DNA of 64,000 nucleotides from the NCBI RefSeq assembly GCF_000826685.1, contig NZ_JROO01000027.1, positions 124,001 through 188,000 of the forward strand, read 5' to 3'. Every line of letters starts with the position of its first letter. Within the stretch, counting starts at the first letter, position 1. Below the pieces are notes generated by a model. The model worked only from the letters and a program-made list of their open reading frames with translations. It did no database searches and had not been told where the DNA came from. The position numbers and the translations under genes are program-made. The stretch is from Streptomonospora alba. Its GTDB lineage: Bacteria > Actinomycetota > Actinomycetes > Streptosporangiales > Streptosporangiaceae. Positions 52,599-62,381 of the stretch are shown here, piece by piece.

Positions 52599-54029
52599 TC
52601 AGGTCCGCGAATCCGCGGCCGGGGCGGGCCGGCGGCGGCCGAAGTACAGCAGGCCCAGCAGGAGCGAGGCCGCCAGCAGCACGGCCATCACGACGAGCAG
52701 CGGCACGGGCCCGAACTGCAGGATCAGCGGGATCGCGGCCGCGGTGACCAGGCCGCCGCCGAAGAACGGTTCGAAAATGAGCTGCTTGTAGCCGAAGGCG
52801 GGATAGGCGGGGGTGCGCAGCTCCGGGTCGGCCACCCGCATCAGGATCAGCCCGGTGGCGGTCACGCCCAGCGACTGGCCCAGGTCGCCGATGCCGCGCT
52901 CGAACCAGTAGTCCGGCAGCATCCGCGGCGCCAGGAACAGGAACACGGCGATGCAGTAGGTGACGCCGACCAGTGCCAGCAGCAGGAACGGAACGAAGTT
53001 GGCGGCCAGCACCTGCAGCGACAGGGTGCCCAGAGCCGAGATGATCAGCGCGTCCAGCGAGAAGCCCTGGATACGCTCGATCATCTGCCGGTCGACCACC
53101 TGCAGCCGGTCGACGCGGTCGATGACGATCTGCATGACGATCCCGCCGATCATCGCCAGCGGGAACAGGGGCACGTACTCGAACAGCTCGATGGTGTCGG
53201 CCCACAGCGCGGCCTCCAACGCCTGCAGGCCCCACAGCAGCAGCTGCCCGATGATGACGGCGATCGCCAGCAGCCCGAAGTGCAGAGCCAGCGGCTCGAT
53301 CGAGGAGGGGTGCACGGTCAGCGTCGCCGCCGCCGTGCGGTTCTCACGCTCGACCACGCCCATCCGCTCGGTCACCGACGGCGTGGCGGATGCGGAGAGC
53401 TCGGCGGTGCGTCCGGTGCGCACGCCCCAGTTGATCAGGACGATCCCGGCGATGATGCCGGTGAGCAGACCGATGGTGGCCATGCCCAGCGCCAGGTCTT
53501 CGCCCTCGGGAAAGCCCGCCTGCTCGAAGGTCTCGTTGAGGCCGGCCGCGGTGCCGTGGCCGCCCTCGAAGCCGATCTCGATCAGTGCGCCGGTGAGCGG
53601 CGGCAGGCCGAACACCGGCCCCAGTACCAGCAGTGCCAGCAGCAGGCCCACGACGTACTGCCCGGTACCGAAAGCGAACCCCAGCGTGATCTGCGGCCCC
53701 GCGAGGCGCCCGGCCTCGCGCACGTTGGGGATGCGCTGGCCGAGGAAGAGTCCGGCGAAGACGAGGGAGATCAGCAGCCCCGGAAGGGCGCTCCAGACCT
53801 CCATCACGCCGCTTCCCCACAGGCCGCCCTCGGTGAAGCGGTCGGTGCCCAGCGCCGCGGCGATGCGCCCGAAGACGTCGGGACCCAGCAGCAGCGCGAT
53901 GCCGCCGCCGATGATCGAACTGGGGAGGAAGAGCCGCTGCGCCAGCTTCCACCGCACGCGGATCAGCTTGGCCACCAGCAGCACGACTCCGATGAGCAGG
54001 AGCGCGAAACCGATCGCTTCGGGTGACAT
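52599..54029 (-). CDS. Sodium/glutamate symporter-like membrane protein (GltS family)
   Basis: 476 residues with about 11-13 membrane helices. FLPSSIIGGGIALLLGP is the GltS-type loop in the first half. GFEGGHGTAAGLNETFEQAGFPEG is the family's conserved re-entrant motif, in which the GGHGTAA element is typical, and GIGDLGQSLGVTATGLILMRVADP is the matching motif in the second half. Na-driven glutamate uptake is the best-known function, but many actinobacterial members are of unknown specificity. The ATG at 54029 gives the full first helix. It is monocistronic and divergent from the D-alanyl-D-alanine carboxypeptidase gene. Confidence 0.85.
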   Translation of the reverse strand: MSPEAIGFALLLIGVVLLVAKLIRVRWKLAQRLFLPSSIIGGGIALLLGPDVFGRIAAALGTDRFTEGGLWGSGVMEVWSALPGLLISLVFAGLFLGQRIPNVREAGRLAGPQITLGFAFGTGQYVVGLLLALLVLGPVFGLPPLTGALIEIGFEGGHGTAAGLNETFEQAGFPEGEDLALGMATIGLLTGIIAGIVLINWGVRTGRTAELSASATPSVTERMGVVERENRTAAATLTVHPSSIEPLALHFGLLAIAVIIGQLLLWGLQALEAALWADTIELFEYVPLFPLAMIGGIVMQIVIDRVDRLQVVDRQMIERIQGFSLDALIISALGTLSLQVLAANFVPFLLLALVGVTYCIAVFLFLAPRMLPDYWFERGIGDLGQSLGVTATGLILMRVADPELRTPAYPAFGYKQLIFEPFFGGGLVTAAAIPLILQFGPVPLLVVMAVLLAASLLLGLLYFGRRRPAPAADSRT

Positions 54030-54361
54030 CAGATGCCCGCAATTCCTTTCCCGCGAGGAGGTGTCGCCGACGGGCCCGCCGCGGCGGGCGGGACCCTTCG
54101 CCGTCGTCAGCGTCGCAATGCTACGCCTCGCACGCGAGGGATCGCGGACGGCGACGATCCCGGGCGCGCCTGCGGAAGACTCGCAAGGTGCGGCGACGCC
54201 CGCCGTCGGCGCGATCCGCGTGTGCGGCGGATGGCCGTCGCGGCGCCGACCGAGACGACGATCACGTGGCGCGCGCCCGAGACCCGGCACGGCCGCTTCG
54301 ACCGGCGGTCCCGTGCGGCGGCCTTCCCCGGGGGACCGCAACTGCTGTAAGTTACAGCGCC

Positions 54362-55993
54362 ATGCCGAACCGTAGTCACCCGGCCTCCCGCCCCGCCCCG
54401 GGCACGGCGCGCCCGCGCGGCCTCGCCGCCAGCGCCGGCTCCGCCGCCGCGGCCGCCGCGGTGAGCGCCGCCCTGCTGGCCGCCGCGGCCGCTCCGGCCT
54501 CCGCCGCGACCGCTACGGGCGTCGCCGACCTGCGCAGCGACATCGACGCGCTGCTCGCCGACGCGCGGCTGGAGGGCGCCTCCTCGGGTGTGCTCGTGCG
54601 CAGCCTCACCCGCGGCGACGTCCTGTACCGCGAGGAGGCGCGCACGCCGCTCGTCCCGGCCTCCAACGCCAAACTGCTCACGTCCGCGGCGGCGATGGAG
54701 GTGCTGGGCCCCGGCTACCGCTTCACCACCACCGTCGCCGCCGTCGACGACCCCGGCGACGGCGTCGTCGAGGGCGACCTGCACCTGATCGGCACCGGCG
54801 ACCCCACGCTCACCGCCGGGGCCGTAGACGAACTGGCCGCCGAGGTGGCCGACTCCGGTGTCACCGAGGTGACCGGCGACCTGCTCGCCGACGACACCCA
54901 CTTCGACGACCAGCGCCTCTCCCCCGCCTGGGACCCGGCCGACGAGCCCTACTACTACTCGGCGCAGATCTCGGCGCTGACCCTTGCCGCCAACGGCGAC
55001 TACGACACCGGGGTGGTCGACGTCGAGGCCGAGCCCGGCACCCGAGCGGGCGATCCCGTCGCCACGGCGCTGCACCCGATGACCGACAACCTCGCCCTGG
55101 CCGAGGAGGGCTCGACCGGCGCGCCCGGCAGCGCCTCGACCTTCGCCGTGGACCGCGCGCGGGGCACCAACGACTTCACCGCCCGCGGCTCGCTGCCGAC
55201 CGACCGCACCTACTCCACGCTGCGCACGGTGCACGAGCCCACCGACCACGCCGCGCACCTGTTCGCCGCGGCCCTGCGCGACCACGGCGTGCACGTGGCC
55301 GGCGCAGTGGATCGGGGCACCGCGCCGCCCCGGGCCGAGGCCGTCGCCGAACGCTCCTCGATGGAGCTGGGCGACCTGCTGGTGCCGTTCATGAAGCTGT
55401 CGAACAACGGCCACGCCGAGATCCTGATGAAGGCCATGGGACGCGAGACCGTCGGCGCGGGCAGCTGGGACGCGGGCACCGCTGTGGCGGCGTCGGCCCT
55501 GTGGCGCCTGGGCGTCGGCACCCGCGGCGTCGCGCTGGACGACGGCTCGGGCCTCGCCCGCTCGGACCGGTTGAGCGCCGCGACCGCCGTGCGGCTGCTG
55601 GACCGGGTACGCCACCGCCCGTGGTTCGACGCATGGCACAAGGCGCTGCCGGTCGCCGGCGCCCCCGACCGGATGGTCGGCGGCACGCTGTCCGGCCGCA
55701 TGGGCGGCACCGCCGCCGAGGGCAACGTGCGGGCCAAGACCGGAACACTCACCGGTGTCAGCGCGCTGTCGGGCTATGCCACCGCCGCCGACGGCGAGCT
55801 GCTGGCCTTCTCGATCATCAACAACGGACACGACGGCGGCGCACCGCGCGGTATCCAGGACGCGATCTCCGTGCGGCTGGCCGAGTTCTCCCGCGACGAC
55901 ACCGCGCCCGTCGAACGGCCCACCGCCGCCCAGCGCGTCGCGCCCGGCGCGCCTGAGGCCGAGCTGGAGTGCAGCTGGGCCGGCACCTGCTGA
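54362..55993 (+). CDS. dacB: D-alanyl-D-alanine carboxypeptidase/endopeptidase (PBP4 type)
   Basis: 543 residues. A signal peptide rich in Ala (to about residue 49) is followed by the peptidase S13 fold. S101-N-A-K104 is the catalytic SxxK, KLSNNGHAEIL supplies SxN, and VRAKTGTLTG the KTG motif. The interposed domain with DDTHFDDQRLSPAWDPADEPYYYSAQISAL is typical of PBP4/DacB. It trims or cleaves peptidoglycan cross-links outside the membrane. A C-terminal extension of about 35 residues contains two Cys, possibly a disulfide. Regulation is not visible. Confidence 0.93.
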   Translation: MPNRSHPASRPAPGTARPRGLAASAGSAAAAAAVSAALLAAAAAPASAATATGVADLRSDIDALLADARLEGASSGVLVRSLTRGDVLYREEARTPLVPASNAKLLTSAAAMEVLGPGYRFTTTVAAVDDPGDGVVEGDLHLIGTGDPTLTAGAVDELAAEVADSGVTEVTGDLLADDTHFDDQRLSPAWDPADEPYYYSAQISALTLAANGDYDTGVVDVEAEPGTRAGDPVATALHPMTDNLALAEEGSTGAPGSASTFAVDRARGTNDFTARGSLPTDRTYSTLRTVHEPTDHAAHLFAAALRDHGVHVAGAVDRGTAPPRAEAVAERSSMELGDLLVPFMKLSNNGHAEILMKAMGRETVGAGSWDAGTAVAASALWRLGVGTRGVALDDGSGLARSDRLSAATAVRLLDRVRHRPWFDAWHKALPVAGAPDRMVGGTLSGRMGGTAAEGNVRAKTGTLTGVSALSGYATAADGELLAFSIINNGHDGGAPRGIQDAISVRLAEFSRDDTAPVERPTAAQRVAPGAPEAELECSWAGTC

Positions 55994-56074
55994 GCCGCTG
56001 CCGGTCCCGGACGGCTCCGGTGAGTGCGCACGGCCTGACGGTGCGGGTGCTACGGCGCCCTACCCTGGGAGGCG

Positions 56075-57007
56075 ATGGAGCGCAGCAGTGAAGCGGTGGA
56101 GGCTTCGCCCGAGGGCGGGCTCGACGTGCTCGACGCCGACACCTGGCGCGAGCGGGAGCACCGCCACCACGAGCGCGTCGACGCGCTGCTGGCCGGCCAC
56201 CTCGACCGGCGGCGCCGCGGGATCGCCCACCCGGTTGAGGACTTCCTCTTCACCTACTACAGCCACCGTCCCGCGCAGCTGCGGCGCTGGCATCCCGGTC
56301 CGGGAGTGCTGCTGGAAGGCGCCGACCACCGGGAGTCCGGCGGCGGGTGGTACCGCGCCGCCGCCACCGACGCCCACGGGCGCACGGTGCGCGGCGCCGC
56401 CCTGGACACGGAGGCGTTCGCGGCCAAGCGCGGCACGACCGTGGAGTTCGTGCGCGCGCTGCTGGGCGCCGTGCAGCAGCGGCCCGCCCACCTGGGCTGT
56501 TTCGGGCTGCACGAGTGGGCGATGGTCTACCGCCTGCCTGCCGAGCAGGTCCGCCATGCGCAGGTCCCCCTGCGGCTGGGCGCCGAGGGCACCGACCGGG
56601 TCGTCGAGTCGCACCGCATCCGCTGCTCGCACTTCGACGCGTTCCGGTTCTTCACCGACGCCGCGCGCCCGCGCAACGGGCTGCAGCCCACCCGCGATTC
56701 GCAGGTCGACCTGGATCAGCCCGGCTGCCTGCACGCCAACATGGACCTGTACAAATGGGCCTACAAACTCTCCCCCGGCGTGCCCGGCGAGCTGGTGGCC
56801 GACTGCTTCGAGCTGGCCCGCGACATCCGCGAGCTGGACATGCGCGCCTCGCCCTACGATCTGCGCGACCACGGCTACGAGCCGGTCCGGATCGAGACGC
56901 AGCAGGGCAAGGCCGCCTACGTCGAGGCGCAGCGCGCCTTCGCCGAACGCGCCGGCGGCCTGCGCGCACGGCTGCTGGAGGTCTGCGACCGCCTCCCCGC
57001 GGGCTGA
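56075..57007 (+). CDS. Uncharacterised protein of an actinobacterial family often labelled 3-methyladenine DNA glycosylase
   Basis: 310 residues, no signal peptide or membrane segment. HPVEDFLFTYYSHRPAQLRRWHPGPGVLLEG opens the family region, and CFGLHEWAMVYRLP, SHRIRCSHFDAFRFF and LDQPGCLHANMDLYKWAYKLSP are the conserved segments, rich in His and aromatic residues. Databases often label such proteins 3-methyladenine DNA glycosylase, but no HhH-GPD or Mag motif is visible to me, so the label is doubtful. The aromatic/His pattern could form a ligand or metal site. It is a single gene read rightward, starting at a GAGG-preceded ATG about 80 bases after dacB. Confidence 0.65.
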   Translation: MERSSEAVEASPEGGLDVLDADTWREREHRHHERVDALLAGHLDRRRRGIAHPVEDFLFTYYSHRPAQLRRWHPGPGVLLEGADHRESGGGWYRAAATDAHGRTVRGAALDTEAFAAKRGTTVEFVRALLGAVQQRPAHLGCFGLHEWAMVYRLPAEQVRHAQVPLRLGAEGTDRVVESHRIRCSHFDAFRFFTDAARPRNGLQPTRDSQVDLDQPGCLHANMDLYKWAYKLSPGVPGELVADCFELARDIRELDMRASPYDLRDHGYEPVRIETQQGKAAYVEAQRAFAERAGGLRARLLEVCDRLPAG

Positions 57008-57379
57008 GGTCCCGGCGCTCGGCGCCCGCGGGGAAAGGGGCGGGTCGCCGCGAGCCGCCCGCCGGCCTGCGTTTCGCGACCCGGCGGGAGCCGACGCCGG
57101 CTGTGCTCGGTCAGGGGCGGTGGTCCAGCACGGCCTGTTCGCGCTGGGCCGGGCGCGGCTGCAGCGGTCGGCCGGTCCGGCTGTGCCTTCGGTGCCCTCG
57201 CGGCGGATCCAGCGGTGAGCGCATCGGCGCGAGATGACCGGAGGCGGTCGGGTGTGCGCTGGCGCGGGCTGTGCAGAACCTCCCGTGGTGTGGAGGCGGA
57301 TCTCTCCACAGCACTGGAGGTCTTCTGCATGGGTCGACAGCCGACGCCGGTGTGGCACCGACGTGCCGGCTGAGTACAT
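57008..57379. other. Convergent intergenic region
   Basis: About 370 bases between converging stop codons. A short inverted repeat, TGTGGAG and CTCCACA around 57291-57312, may end leftward or rightward transcripts. No gene with normal codon use is present. Confidence 0.4.
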
Positions 57380-59002
57380 CTAGCCGTAGGCAGCCAGCAG
57401 CGCGTGGACGGAAGTCAGCAGCACCGCGGTGGAGACGAGCAGCGACAGGCCGAAGCAGGCGGCGTGCAGCCACCGCACGCGTCCCGCCTCGACCGCCGCG
57501 CGCGGCCAGTGCCAGACGCCGACCGCCCCCGCGGCGACCACGGTTCCCGCCGACGCCGCCCAGAGGGCCGGAGGTGTGCTGACCCAGTCGCCCAGCGGGA
57601 GCGCCGCCAGCAGCGCGGCGGAGGTGCCCGCGGTCATCGAGACGATGCGCAGCCGGTCCAGCGGCCGCTGCCCCACCAGGGTGCGCCGGCGCAGCATGAG
57701 GGAGAGCGCCATCAGGGGCGGCAGCAGAACCGGTGGCAGCGTGGTCGCCAGCCCCACCACCGGCGACGCGGCCGGGGATGCGGCGAGCGGAGGCACATCG
57801 GGGGCGTCGAGCAGGCGGGGGCCGATCGTCGCGGCGTCGGCGCTGAAGCTGTTCGACAGCACGACCGCGCCGCGCTCGCCCTGGAAGCCGATGAACGCAG
57901 TGGCCCCGTAGGTGGCCCCGCTGTGCTGCACGAGCTCGACGCCGCCGCCGAAGTCGGTGGTGAGCCAGCCGAGCCCGGTGCGGGTCTCGGACACCGGGCC
58001 GTCGTGGAGCGGCTTCGTGGCCGCCGAGCCCGGCGCGCTGCCGTCCACGACCGCGCGCAGGAACCGGGCCATGTCGCCGGCGGTGGTCCAGGTGCCGATG
58101 CCCACGGGCAGGTACTCCCGGGACCTCCACGCCTGCACGCGCTTGCCCGGCACGGAGTGCGGCAGGGCGGCGTGCCGCGGCAGGCCGTCGCGGTCGGCGC
58201 CGCGCATGACGGTGTCGTCCATGCCCAGCGGGTCGAGGACGCGCTCGCGCACCAGCCGCGGGTAGGGGATGCCGGCCTCCTCGGCCAGCGCGGCGCCCAG
58301 CACGGCGTACCCGAAGTTCGAGTAGCTCCACTCGGGACCGCCCTGCACGGGCACCGCGGCGGCCAGCGACTCCCGTACCGGCGGCATGGCGCGGTAGGGG
58401 TCGGTGCCGGTGAACGGGGTGACCACACCCGCTGCCATGCCGCCGGCGGGGATCCGGGGGAGCCCGGAGCGGTGGGCGGCCAGCTCCTCCAGGGTGATGG
58501 CGGCCGTCGCGGGCGAGGCGAAGTCGAGGTCGGCGAAGACCTCGCCGAGCGTGCGGTCCAGGGAGGTCTCGCCGTCGGCCGCGAGGTCGGCCAGGGCCAT
58601 GGCCGTGAAGACCTTGAACACCGAACCGGTCGCGAAGCGGGTGTCCTCGCGCACGGGCCGCTCGCCGTCGATCGTGCCTCCCGTGAGGAAGCGCGTCTCC
58701 TCGCCTTCGACCTCCACCACCGACAGCCCCTGCACGCGGTCCTCGCGCCCGTCGACGCTCGCGGCCACCGAATCCGCGAGCACCGGAGCCCCCCGAAGCT
58801 GCGCTCCGCCGGGCTCGGCGGGCGGCTTCGCGGGCATGACCAGGTAGGCGGCCACGGCCGCGGCGGCGCCCAGCGCGCCCGCCGCCGCCCATACGCGGCC
58901 CGGAGCACGCCGCGTCAGCGGGGGTTTCGGGCTGCGCCGGGGGCCGTGGGGCGGGGGCGGGACGTCCGCCGCCGGCGGTGGTGCGGTGTCGTCGCGAGTC
59001 AT
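57380..59002 (-). CDS. Membrane-anchored class C beta-lactamase-like serine hydrolase
   Basis: 540 residues. One membrane helix lies at about 36-56 after a Pro-rich cytoplasmic start, then the beta-lactamase-like domain: S127-V-F-K130 is the SxxK motif, WSYSNFGYAVLG contains YSN, and VQHSGATYG takes the KTG place as HSG. Four hydrophobic helices occupy about 395-540. This is the arrangement of D-aminopeptidase/esterase-type serine hydrolases tethered to the membrane. The acceptor is unknown; antibiotic resistance should not be assumed. It is divergent from the adjacent secreted protein gene. Confidence 0.85.
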   Translation of the reverse strand: MTRDDTAPPPAADVPPPPHGPRRSPKPPLTRRAPGRVWAAAGALGAAAAVAAYLVMPAKPPAEPGGAQLRGAPVLADSVAASVDGREDRVQGLSVVEVEGEETRFLTGGTIDGERPVREDTRFATGSVFKVFTAMALADLAADGETSLDRTLGEVFADLDFASPATAAITLEELAAHRSGLPRIPAGGMAAGVVTPFTGTDPYRAMPPVRESLAAAVPVQGGPEWSYSNFGYAVLGAALAEEAGIPYPRLVRERVLDPLGMDDTVMRGADRDGLPRHAALPHSVPGKRVQAWRSREYLPVGIGTWTTAGDMARFLRAVVDGSAPGSAATKPLHDGPVSETRTGLGWLTTDFGGGVELVQHSGATYGATAFIGFQGERGAVVLSNSFSADAATIGPRLLDAPDVPPLAASPAASPVVGLATTLPPVLLPPLMALSLMLRRRTLVGQRPLDRLRIVSMTAGTSAALLAALPLGDWVSTPPALWAASAGTVVAAGAVGVWHWPRAAVEAGRVRWLHAACFGLSLLVSTAVLLTSVHALLAAYG

Positions 59003-59187
59003 GGGATCAGCGTGGTGGGCACCGGCCGCGCACTGTAGTCGGCGATGTCAGCGATCGGCGATGACACCTGTCATGCGCGGCCGGGGCCGGGTGCCGCGGC
59101 GGCGCACCGGTACGGGAGCCTCGCCGGGCCCGGCCCGCACCTTTCGCGGCGGGAACCGGGAGCACCCCTGCGCCCGTCGGAAGCACC

Positions 59188-60066
59188 ATGAATCCGCCTG
59201 AACCGCCTGAGCCCGGCCAGCCCTTTCCTGCGCCGTCCGTGCCGTCCCGGTCACAGCAGGGACGCGGGATCGCCGTCGCCGTCATGTCGACGGTCGCCGT
59301 GCTGGGCGCGAGCATCGTCGTCCTGATCGTGGTCATGGCCCAGGGGCTGTCCCTACCGCGACCGCCTCAGCTGCCCACCGCCGGGGGCGGCGAGCAGGGG
59401 GACGAGCGCGGCGCGCCCGGTGCGGGCGAAGAGCCCTCGGACGAGCCTTCACCGGTGGGCATCCGGACGCCCACGGCCGACGACCCCGAGGCTCTGACGA
59501 CCGCGACGGTGCCCGGCTGGAAGGGCGTCGCTGTGGAGAAGCGCGGAATGGCCTACGACATCCCCGATTCCTGGTTCGCGGAGGCGCCGGGAGTCCTCGT
59601 CGGCTTCACCGGCGAGAAGGACGACGTGCACGTGGGCGTGGGCGGCAGCGCCGTGTACGGCGCGCGGCAGGGCCCCTGCTACAGCTACACGCCCTCTCCC
59701 GGCCGCGCCGGGATATCGACGATGGGCGAGGTCATGGACACCGCCGAGGGTGCCCGGCAGCTTGCGGAGCTGTGGGCCACGCTCGGCTACCGCAACGACA
59801 AGGGCGATCCGGAACTGTCCGTCGGCTCCCCCGAGCCTTTCGCCGCCAACGGCCTCACCGGCCACACGGTCACCGTCGAGGTCCAGGCGCCCGAGTTCGA
59901 CTGCTACCCCGAGCGCGCCGTGGTTCAGGTCGTCTCGTTCCTCTCGCCCGCGGGCGACGACGTGTTCAACCTGGTCGCCCACGCCGACACGGCGGGAGCG
60001 CAGGCGCCGGAGGCGCCCGAACAGACGCTCGGCCGGATGGCGGACTCGCTGCGGCCGCTGCCCTAG
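59188..60066 (+). CDS. Uncharacterised single-pass membrane protein with extracytoplasmic domain
   Basis: 292 residues. Residues 1-26 are Pro-rich and cytoplasmic, about 27-52 form one membrane helix, and a Gly/Glu/Pro linker leads to a folded domain (GVAVEKRGMAYDIPDSWFAEAPGVLVGF...). The YDIP..W strand, two Cys (CYSYT and FDCYPERAVVQ) and a LVAHADT ending fit a small surface domain family seen in actinobacteria. It has no catalytic motif that I recognise. It is transcribed away from the serine hydrolase gene and ends 185 bases before the beta-glucosidase gene, which converges. Function is unknown. Confidence 0.7.
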   Translation: MNPPEPPEPGQPFPAPSVPSRSQQGRGIAVAVMSTVAVLGASIVVLIVVMAQGLSLPRPPQLPTAGGGEQGDERGAPGAGEEPSDEPSPVGIRTPTADDPEALTTATVPGWKGVAVEKRGMAYDIPDSWFAEAPGVLVGFTGEKDDVHVGVGGSAVYGARQGPCYSYTPSPGRAGISTMGEVMDTAEGARQLAELWATLGYRNDKGDPELSVGSPEPFAANGLTGHTVTVEVQAPEFDCYPERAVVQVVSFLSPAGDDVFNLVAHADTAGAQAPEAPEQTLGRMADSLRPLP

Positions 60067-60250
60067 TCGCTCTGTCCCGCGAGGTCGGTGCTGCCGTCGT
60101 GGGGTTTCGGTCGGCCGACTCCCGCCGCACCGTCGCGGGCCCCGTCCGAGGCCCCGGCACCGTCTGGAACCGGGTCCCGGGACTCGAAGGCCGCTTCGCC
60201 TCCGGCCCTGCGCAGCGGCGCTGCCGCCGCGCGGGGCCGGAGGCGGTCGG

Positions 60251-61657
60251 TCACCCGCGTTTGGCCGCGTGCTCCCGGACGAGGTCGCGGTACCAGTAGT
60301 AGCTGTCCTTGGGGATGCGCTCCAGGCTCTCGTAGTCGACCCGGACGATCCCGAAGCGGCGGTCGTAGCCGAACGCCCACTCGAAGTTGTCCATCAGCGA
60401 CCACACGAAGTATCCGCGGACGTCGACGCCCGCCTTGATCGCCTCGGCGACCGCGTCCAAGTGGCCCCGGACGTAGTCGATGCGGTCCGCGTCGTGCACC
60501 CGGCCCTCGTCGCTGCGGTCCAGGTCGGCCTCAGCCGAGCCGTTCTCGGTGACCAGGACGGGGGGCAGGTCCGGGTACCGGCGCTGAAGGTCGACCAGCA
60601 GGTCGGCGAAGGTCTCGGGCATCACCGGCCAGTCCATCTGCGTGAGGCGCACCCCGTCGAAGGGGACGGCGGACGTCCGGATGTCGGTCGCGGTGCGGCG
60701 GGCGGGATCGGGCTCGTCGTAGGGGGCATCCTTGATCTTGCCAGGGCGGTAGTAGTTGATGCCCATGAAGTCCAGCGGCTGCCCGATGATCTCCAGGTCG
60801 CCCTCGCGCCGATAGGAGCCGTCGGCGAGCTCGGCCCAGGTCTCGTCCTCGTTGCGCGGATAGTGGCCGCACAGCAGCGGATCCAGCCAGATGCGGTTGT
60901 GCAGGGTCTCGGCACGGTCGGCGGCCGCGCGGTCCTCGGCGGAGTCGGTGGCCGGAATGATCCGCTCCAGGTTCAGCGTGATGCCGACCTCCGCCCTGCG
61001 GTCGTGCTCGGCGGCGGAGGCGCGCAGCTGCCGGGTGGCCAGGCCGTGGGAGAGCAGCAGGTGGTGCGCGGTGGCCAGCGCGGGGGTGCCCTCGCGGGTC
61101 CCGGGGGCGTGGCGGCCGATGGCGTGGCCGATGAAGGCGGCGCAGAAGGGCTCGTTGTGCGTGATCCACCGGGTGATCCGGTCCCCGAGGCGGTCGGCGA
61201 CGATGCGGGCGTACTCCCCGAAGCGCTCCGCGGTGGAGCGCACCCGCCAGCCGCCCTCGTCTTCCAGCGCCTGGGGCAGGTCCCAGTGGTAGAGGGTCGC
61301 CACGGGCTCGACGCCGGCTGCCAGCAGCTCGTCGACCAGGCGGTCGTAGAAGGCGAGGCCTTCGGGATTGGCCGGGCCGCTGCCGTCGGGCTGGATCCGC
61401 GGCCAGGCGATGGAGAAGCGGTAGGCGTCCACGCCCAGCTCCCGCAGCAGCCCGACGTCCTCGCGGTAGCGGTGGTAGTGGTCGCAGGCCACGTCTCCGG
61501 TCTCGCCGCGGTCAACGGCGCCGGGGGTATGGCTGTAGGTGTCCCAGATGGAGGGGCCGCGACCGCCCTCGTGGACGGCGCCTTCGATCTGGTACGAGGC
61601 GGTGGCGGCCCCGAACCGGAAATCGGGGGGGAGGTCGGGGAGTCCGTTCGAAGTCAT
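60251..61657 (-). CDS. GH1 family beta-glucosidase
   Basis: 468 residues, complete. FRFGAATASYQIEGAVHEGGRGPSIWD is the GH1 N-terminal signature. The acid/base E169 is in WITHNEPF and the nucleophile E371 in VTENGSAE. The C-terminal WSLMDNFEWAFGYDRRFGIV binds glucose at subsite -1. It has no signal peptide, so it hydrolyses cellobiose or other beta-glucosides taken up into the cytoplasm, like Thermobifida BglC. GAGGA precedes the ATG. A perfect CelR/CebR-type operator lies about 80 bases upstream, so induction by cellobiose is predicted. Confidence 0.95.
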   Translation of the reverse strand: MTSNGLPDLPPDFRFGAATASYQIEGAVHEGGRGPSIWDTYSHTPGAVDRGETGDVACDHYHRYREDVGLLRELGVDAYRFSIAWPRIQPDGSGPANPEGLAFYDRLVDELLAAGVEPVATLYHWDLPQALEDEGGWRVRSTAERFGEYARIVADRLGDRITRWITHNEPFCAAFIGHAIGRHAPGTREGTPALATAHHLLLSHGLATRQLRASAAEHDRRAEVGITLNLERIIPATDSAEDRAAADRAETLHNRIWLDPLLCGHYPRNEDETWAELADGSYRREGDLEIIGQPLDFMGINYYRPGKIKDAPYDEPDPARRTATDIRTSAVPFDGVRLTQMDWPVMPETFADLLVDLQRRYPDLPPVLVTENGSAEADLDRSDEGRVHDADRIDYVRGHLDAVAEAIKAGVDVRGYFVWSLMDNFEWAFGYDRRFGIVRVDYESLERIPKDSYYWYRDLVREHAAKRG

Positions 61658-62381
61658 CGTCGTTCCTCACTCGTCGTCATCTCCGCCGCACGGTCGGCTC
61701 GGCGGACGTCATTGCTCGTAAAGGGGGCGCCGCGTAGCGGGAGCGCTCCCAAGCAGGCCGGGGCACCGGCTGCGGACTCCCACCCCTGGACCCCGCGATC
61801 GCCCGGAGTCCGCAGCCGCAGCGGACTCCGCGCGATCGCGCAAGGCGGGCCGGCGTTCGGCAGAAGCACGGCGATGCGCCGGAAGCGGCGCTGGGGAGCG
61901 GGCGCCCGTGGCCGGCGCACTGCCTCGGCTCGCACTGCGGCCACGCCCACCCTTCTCGGCTCCTGCACGGATCGAAGCGCTTCAGCGTCCGCGCCGCCTC
62001 CGGGCGCCTGGACTACTGAACCGATTCACCTTCCCTAGGGATGTTAGGAACGCGTCCACACAGGGTCAATGCCTGATCATGGGATGTGCTGCGAGAATCC
62101 CGGCGTGGCGGACGATGCGGGGGCGGCACGGGCGCGCGTGGCGCTCGCACGGGACGGTGGAGGCTGCGGGGCCGCCCGGTGCCCCCGGCAGCCGGATACG
62201 AACATCCGCCGCCGGGATTCGCAGAACCGCCGACCGCCTCCCGCGGACCGCCGCCGAGAGCCCCCGTTTTGCCAAGTCCACCCCGCGGGGTTATCGTTTT
62301 GCTCCGGCGATCTATTCCGGCCTTCCGGACGGCGGACCCGGAAGGCGAACGGACAATACGAAACGGGAACGGCGGCGCCCA
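61658..62381. other. Long divergent region between beta-glucosidase and HsdR-N-like gene
   Basis: About 720 bases without a supported gene. Contains the CelR-like site (listed) and TGAACCGATTCA at 62017-62028, a near-perfect palindrome of the LacI-family type. The sequence near 62270-62370 is somewhat AT-richer and probably holds the promoter of the HsdR-N-like gene. Open frames here show poor codon use. Confidence 0.5.
61739..61750. promoter_or_regulatory. CelR/CebR-type operator upstream of beta-glucosidase
   Basis: GGGAGCGCTCCC is a perfect palindrome, and the flanks give CGGGAGCGCTCCCA. The known Thermobifida CelR / Streptomyces CebR site is TGGGAGCGCTCCCA, so thirteen of fourteen bases match. 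LacI-type repression released by cellobiose is known for this site. Confidence 0.85.

Noticed and set aside
57380-59002. Beta-lactamase resistance gene
   Set aside because: Serine hydrolase with membrane helices and HSG in place of KTG; resistance cannot be inferred.
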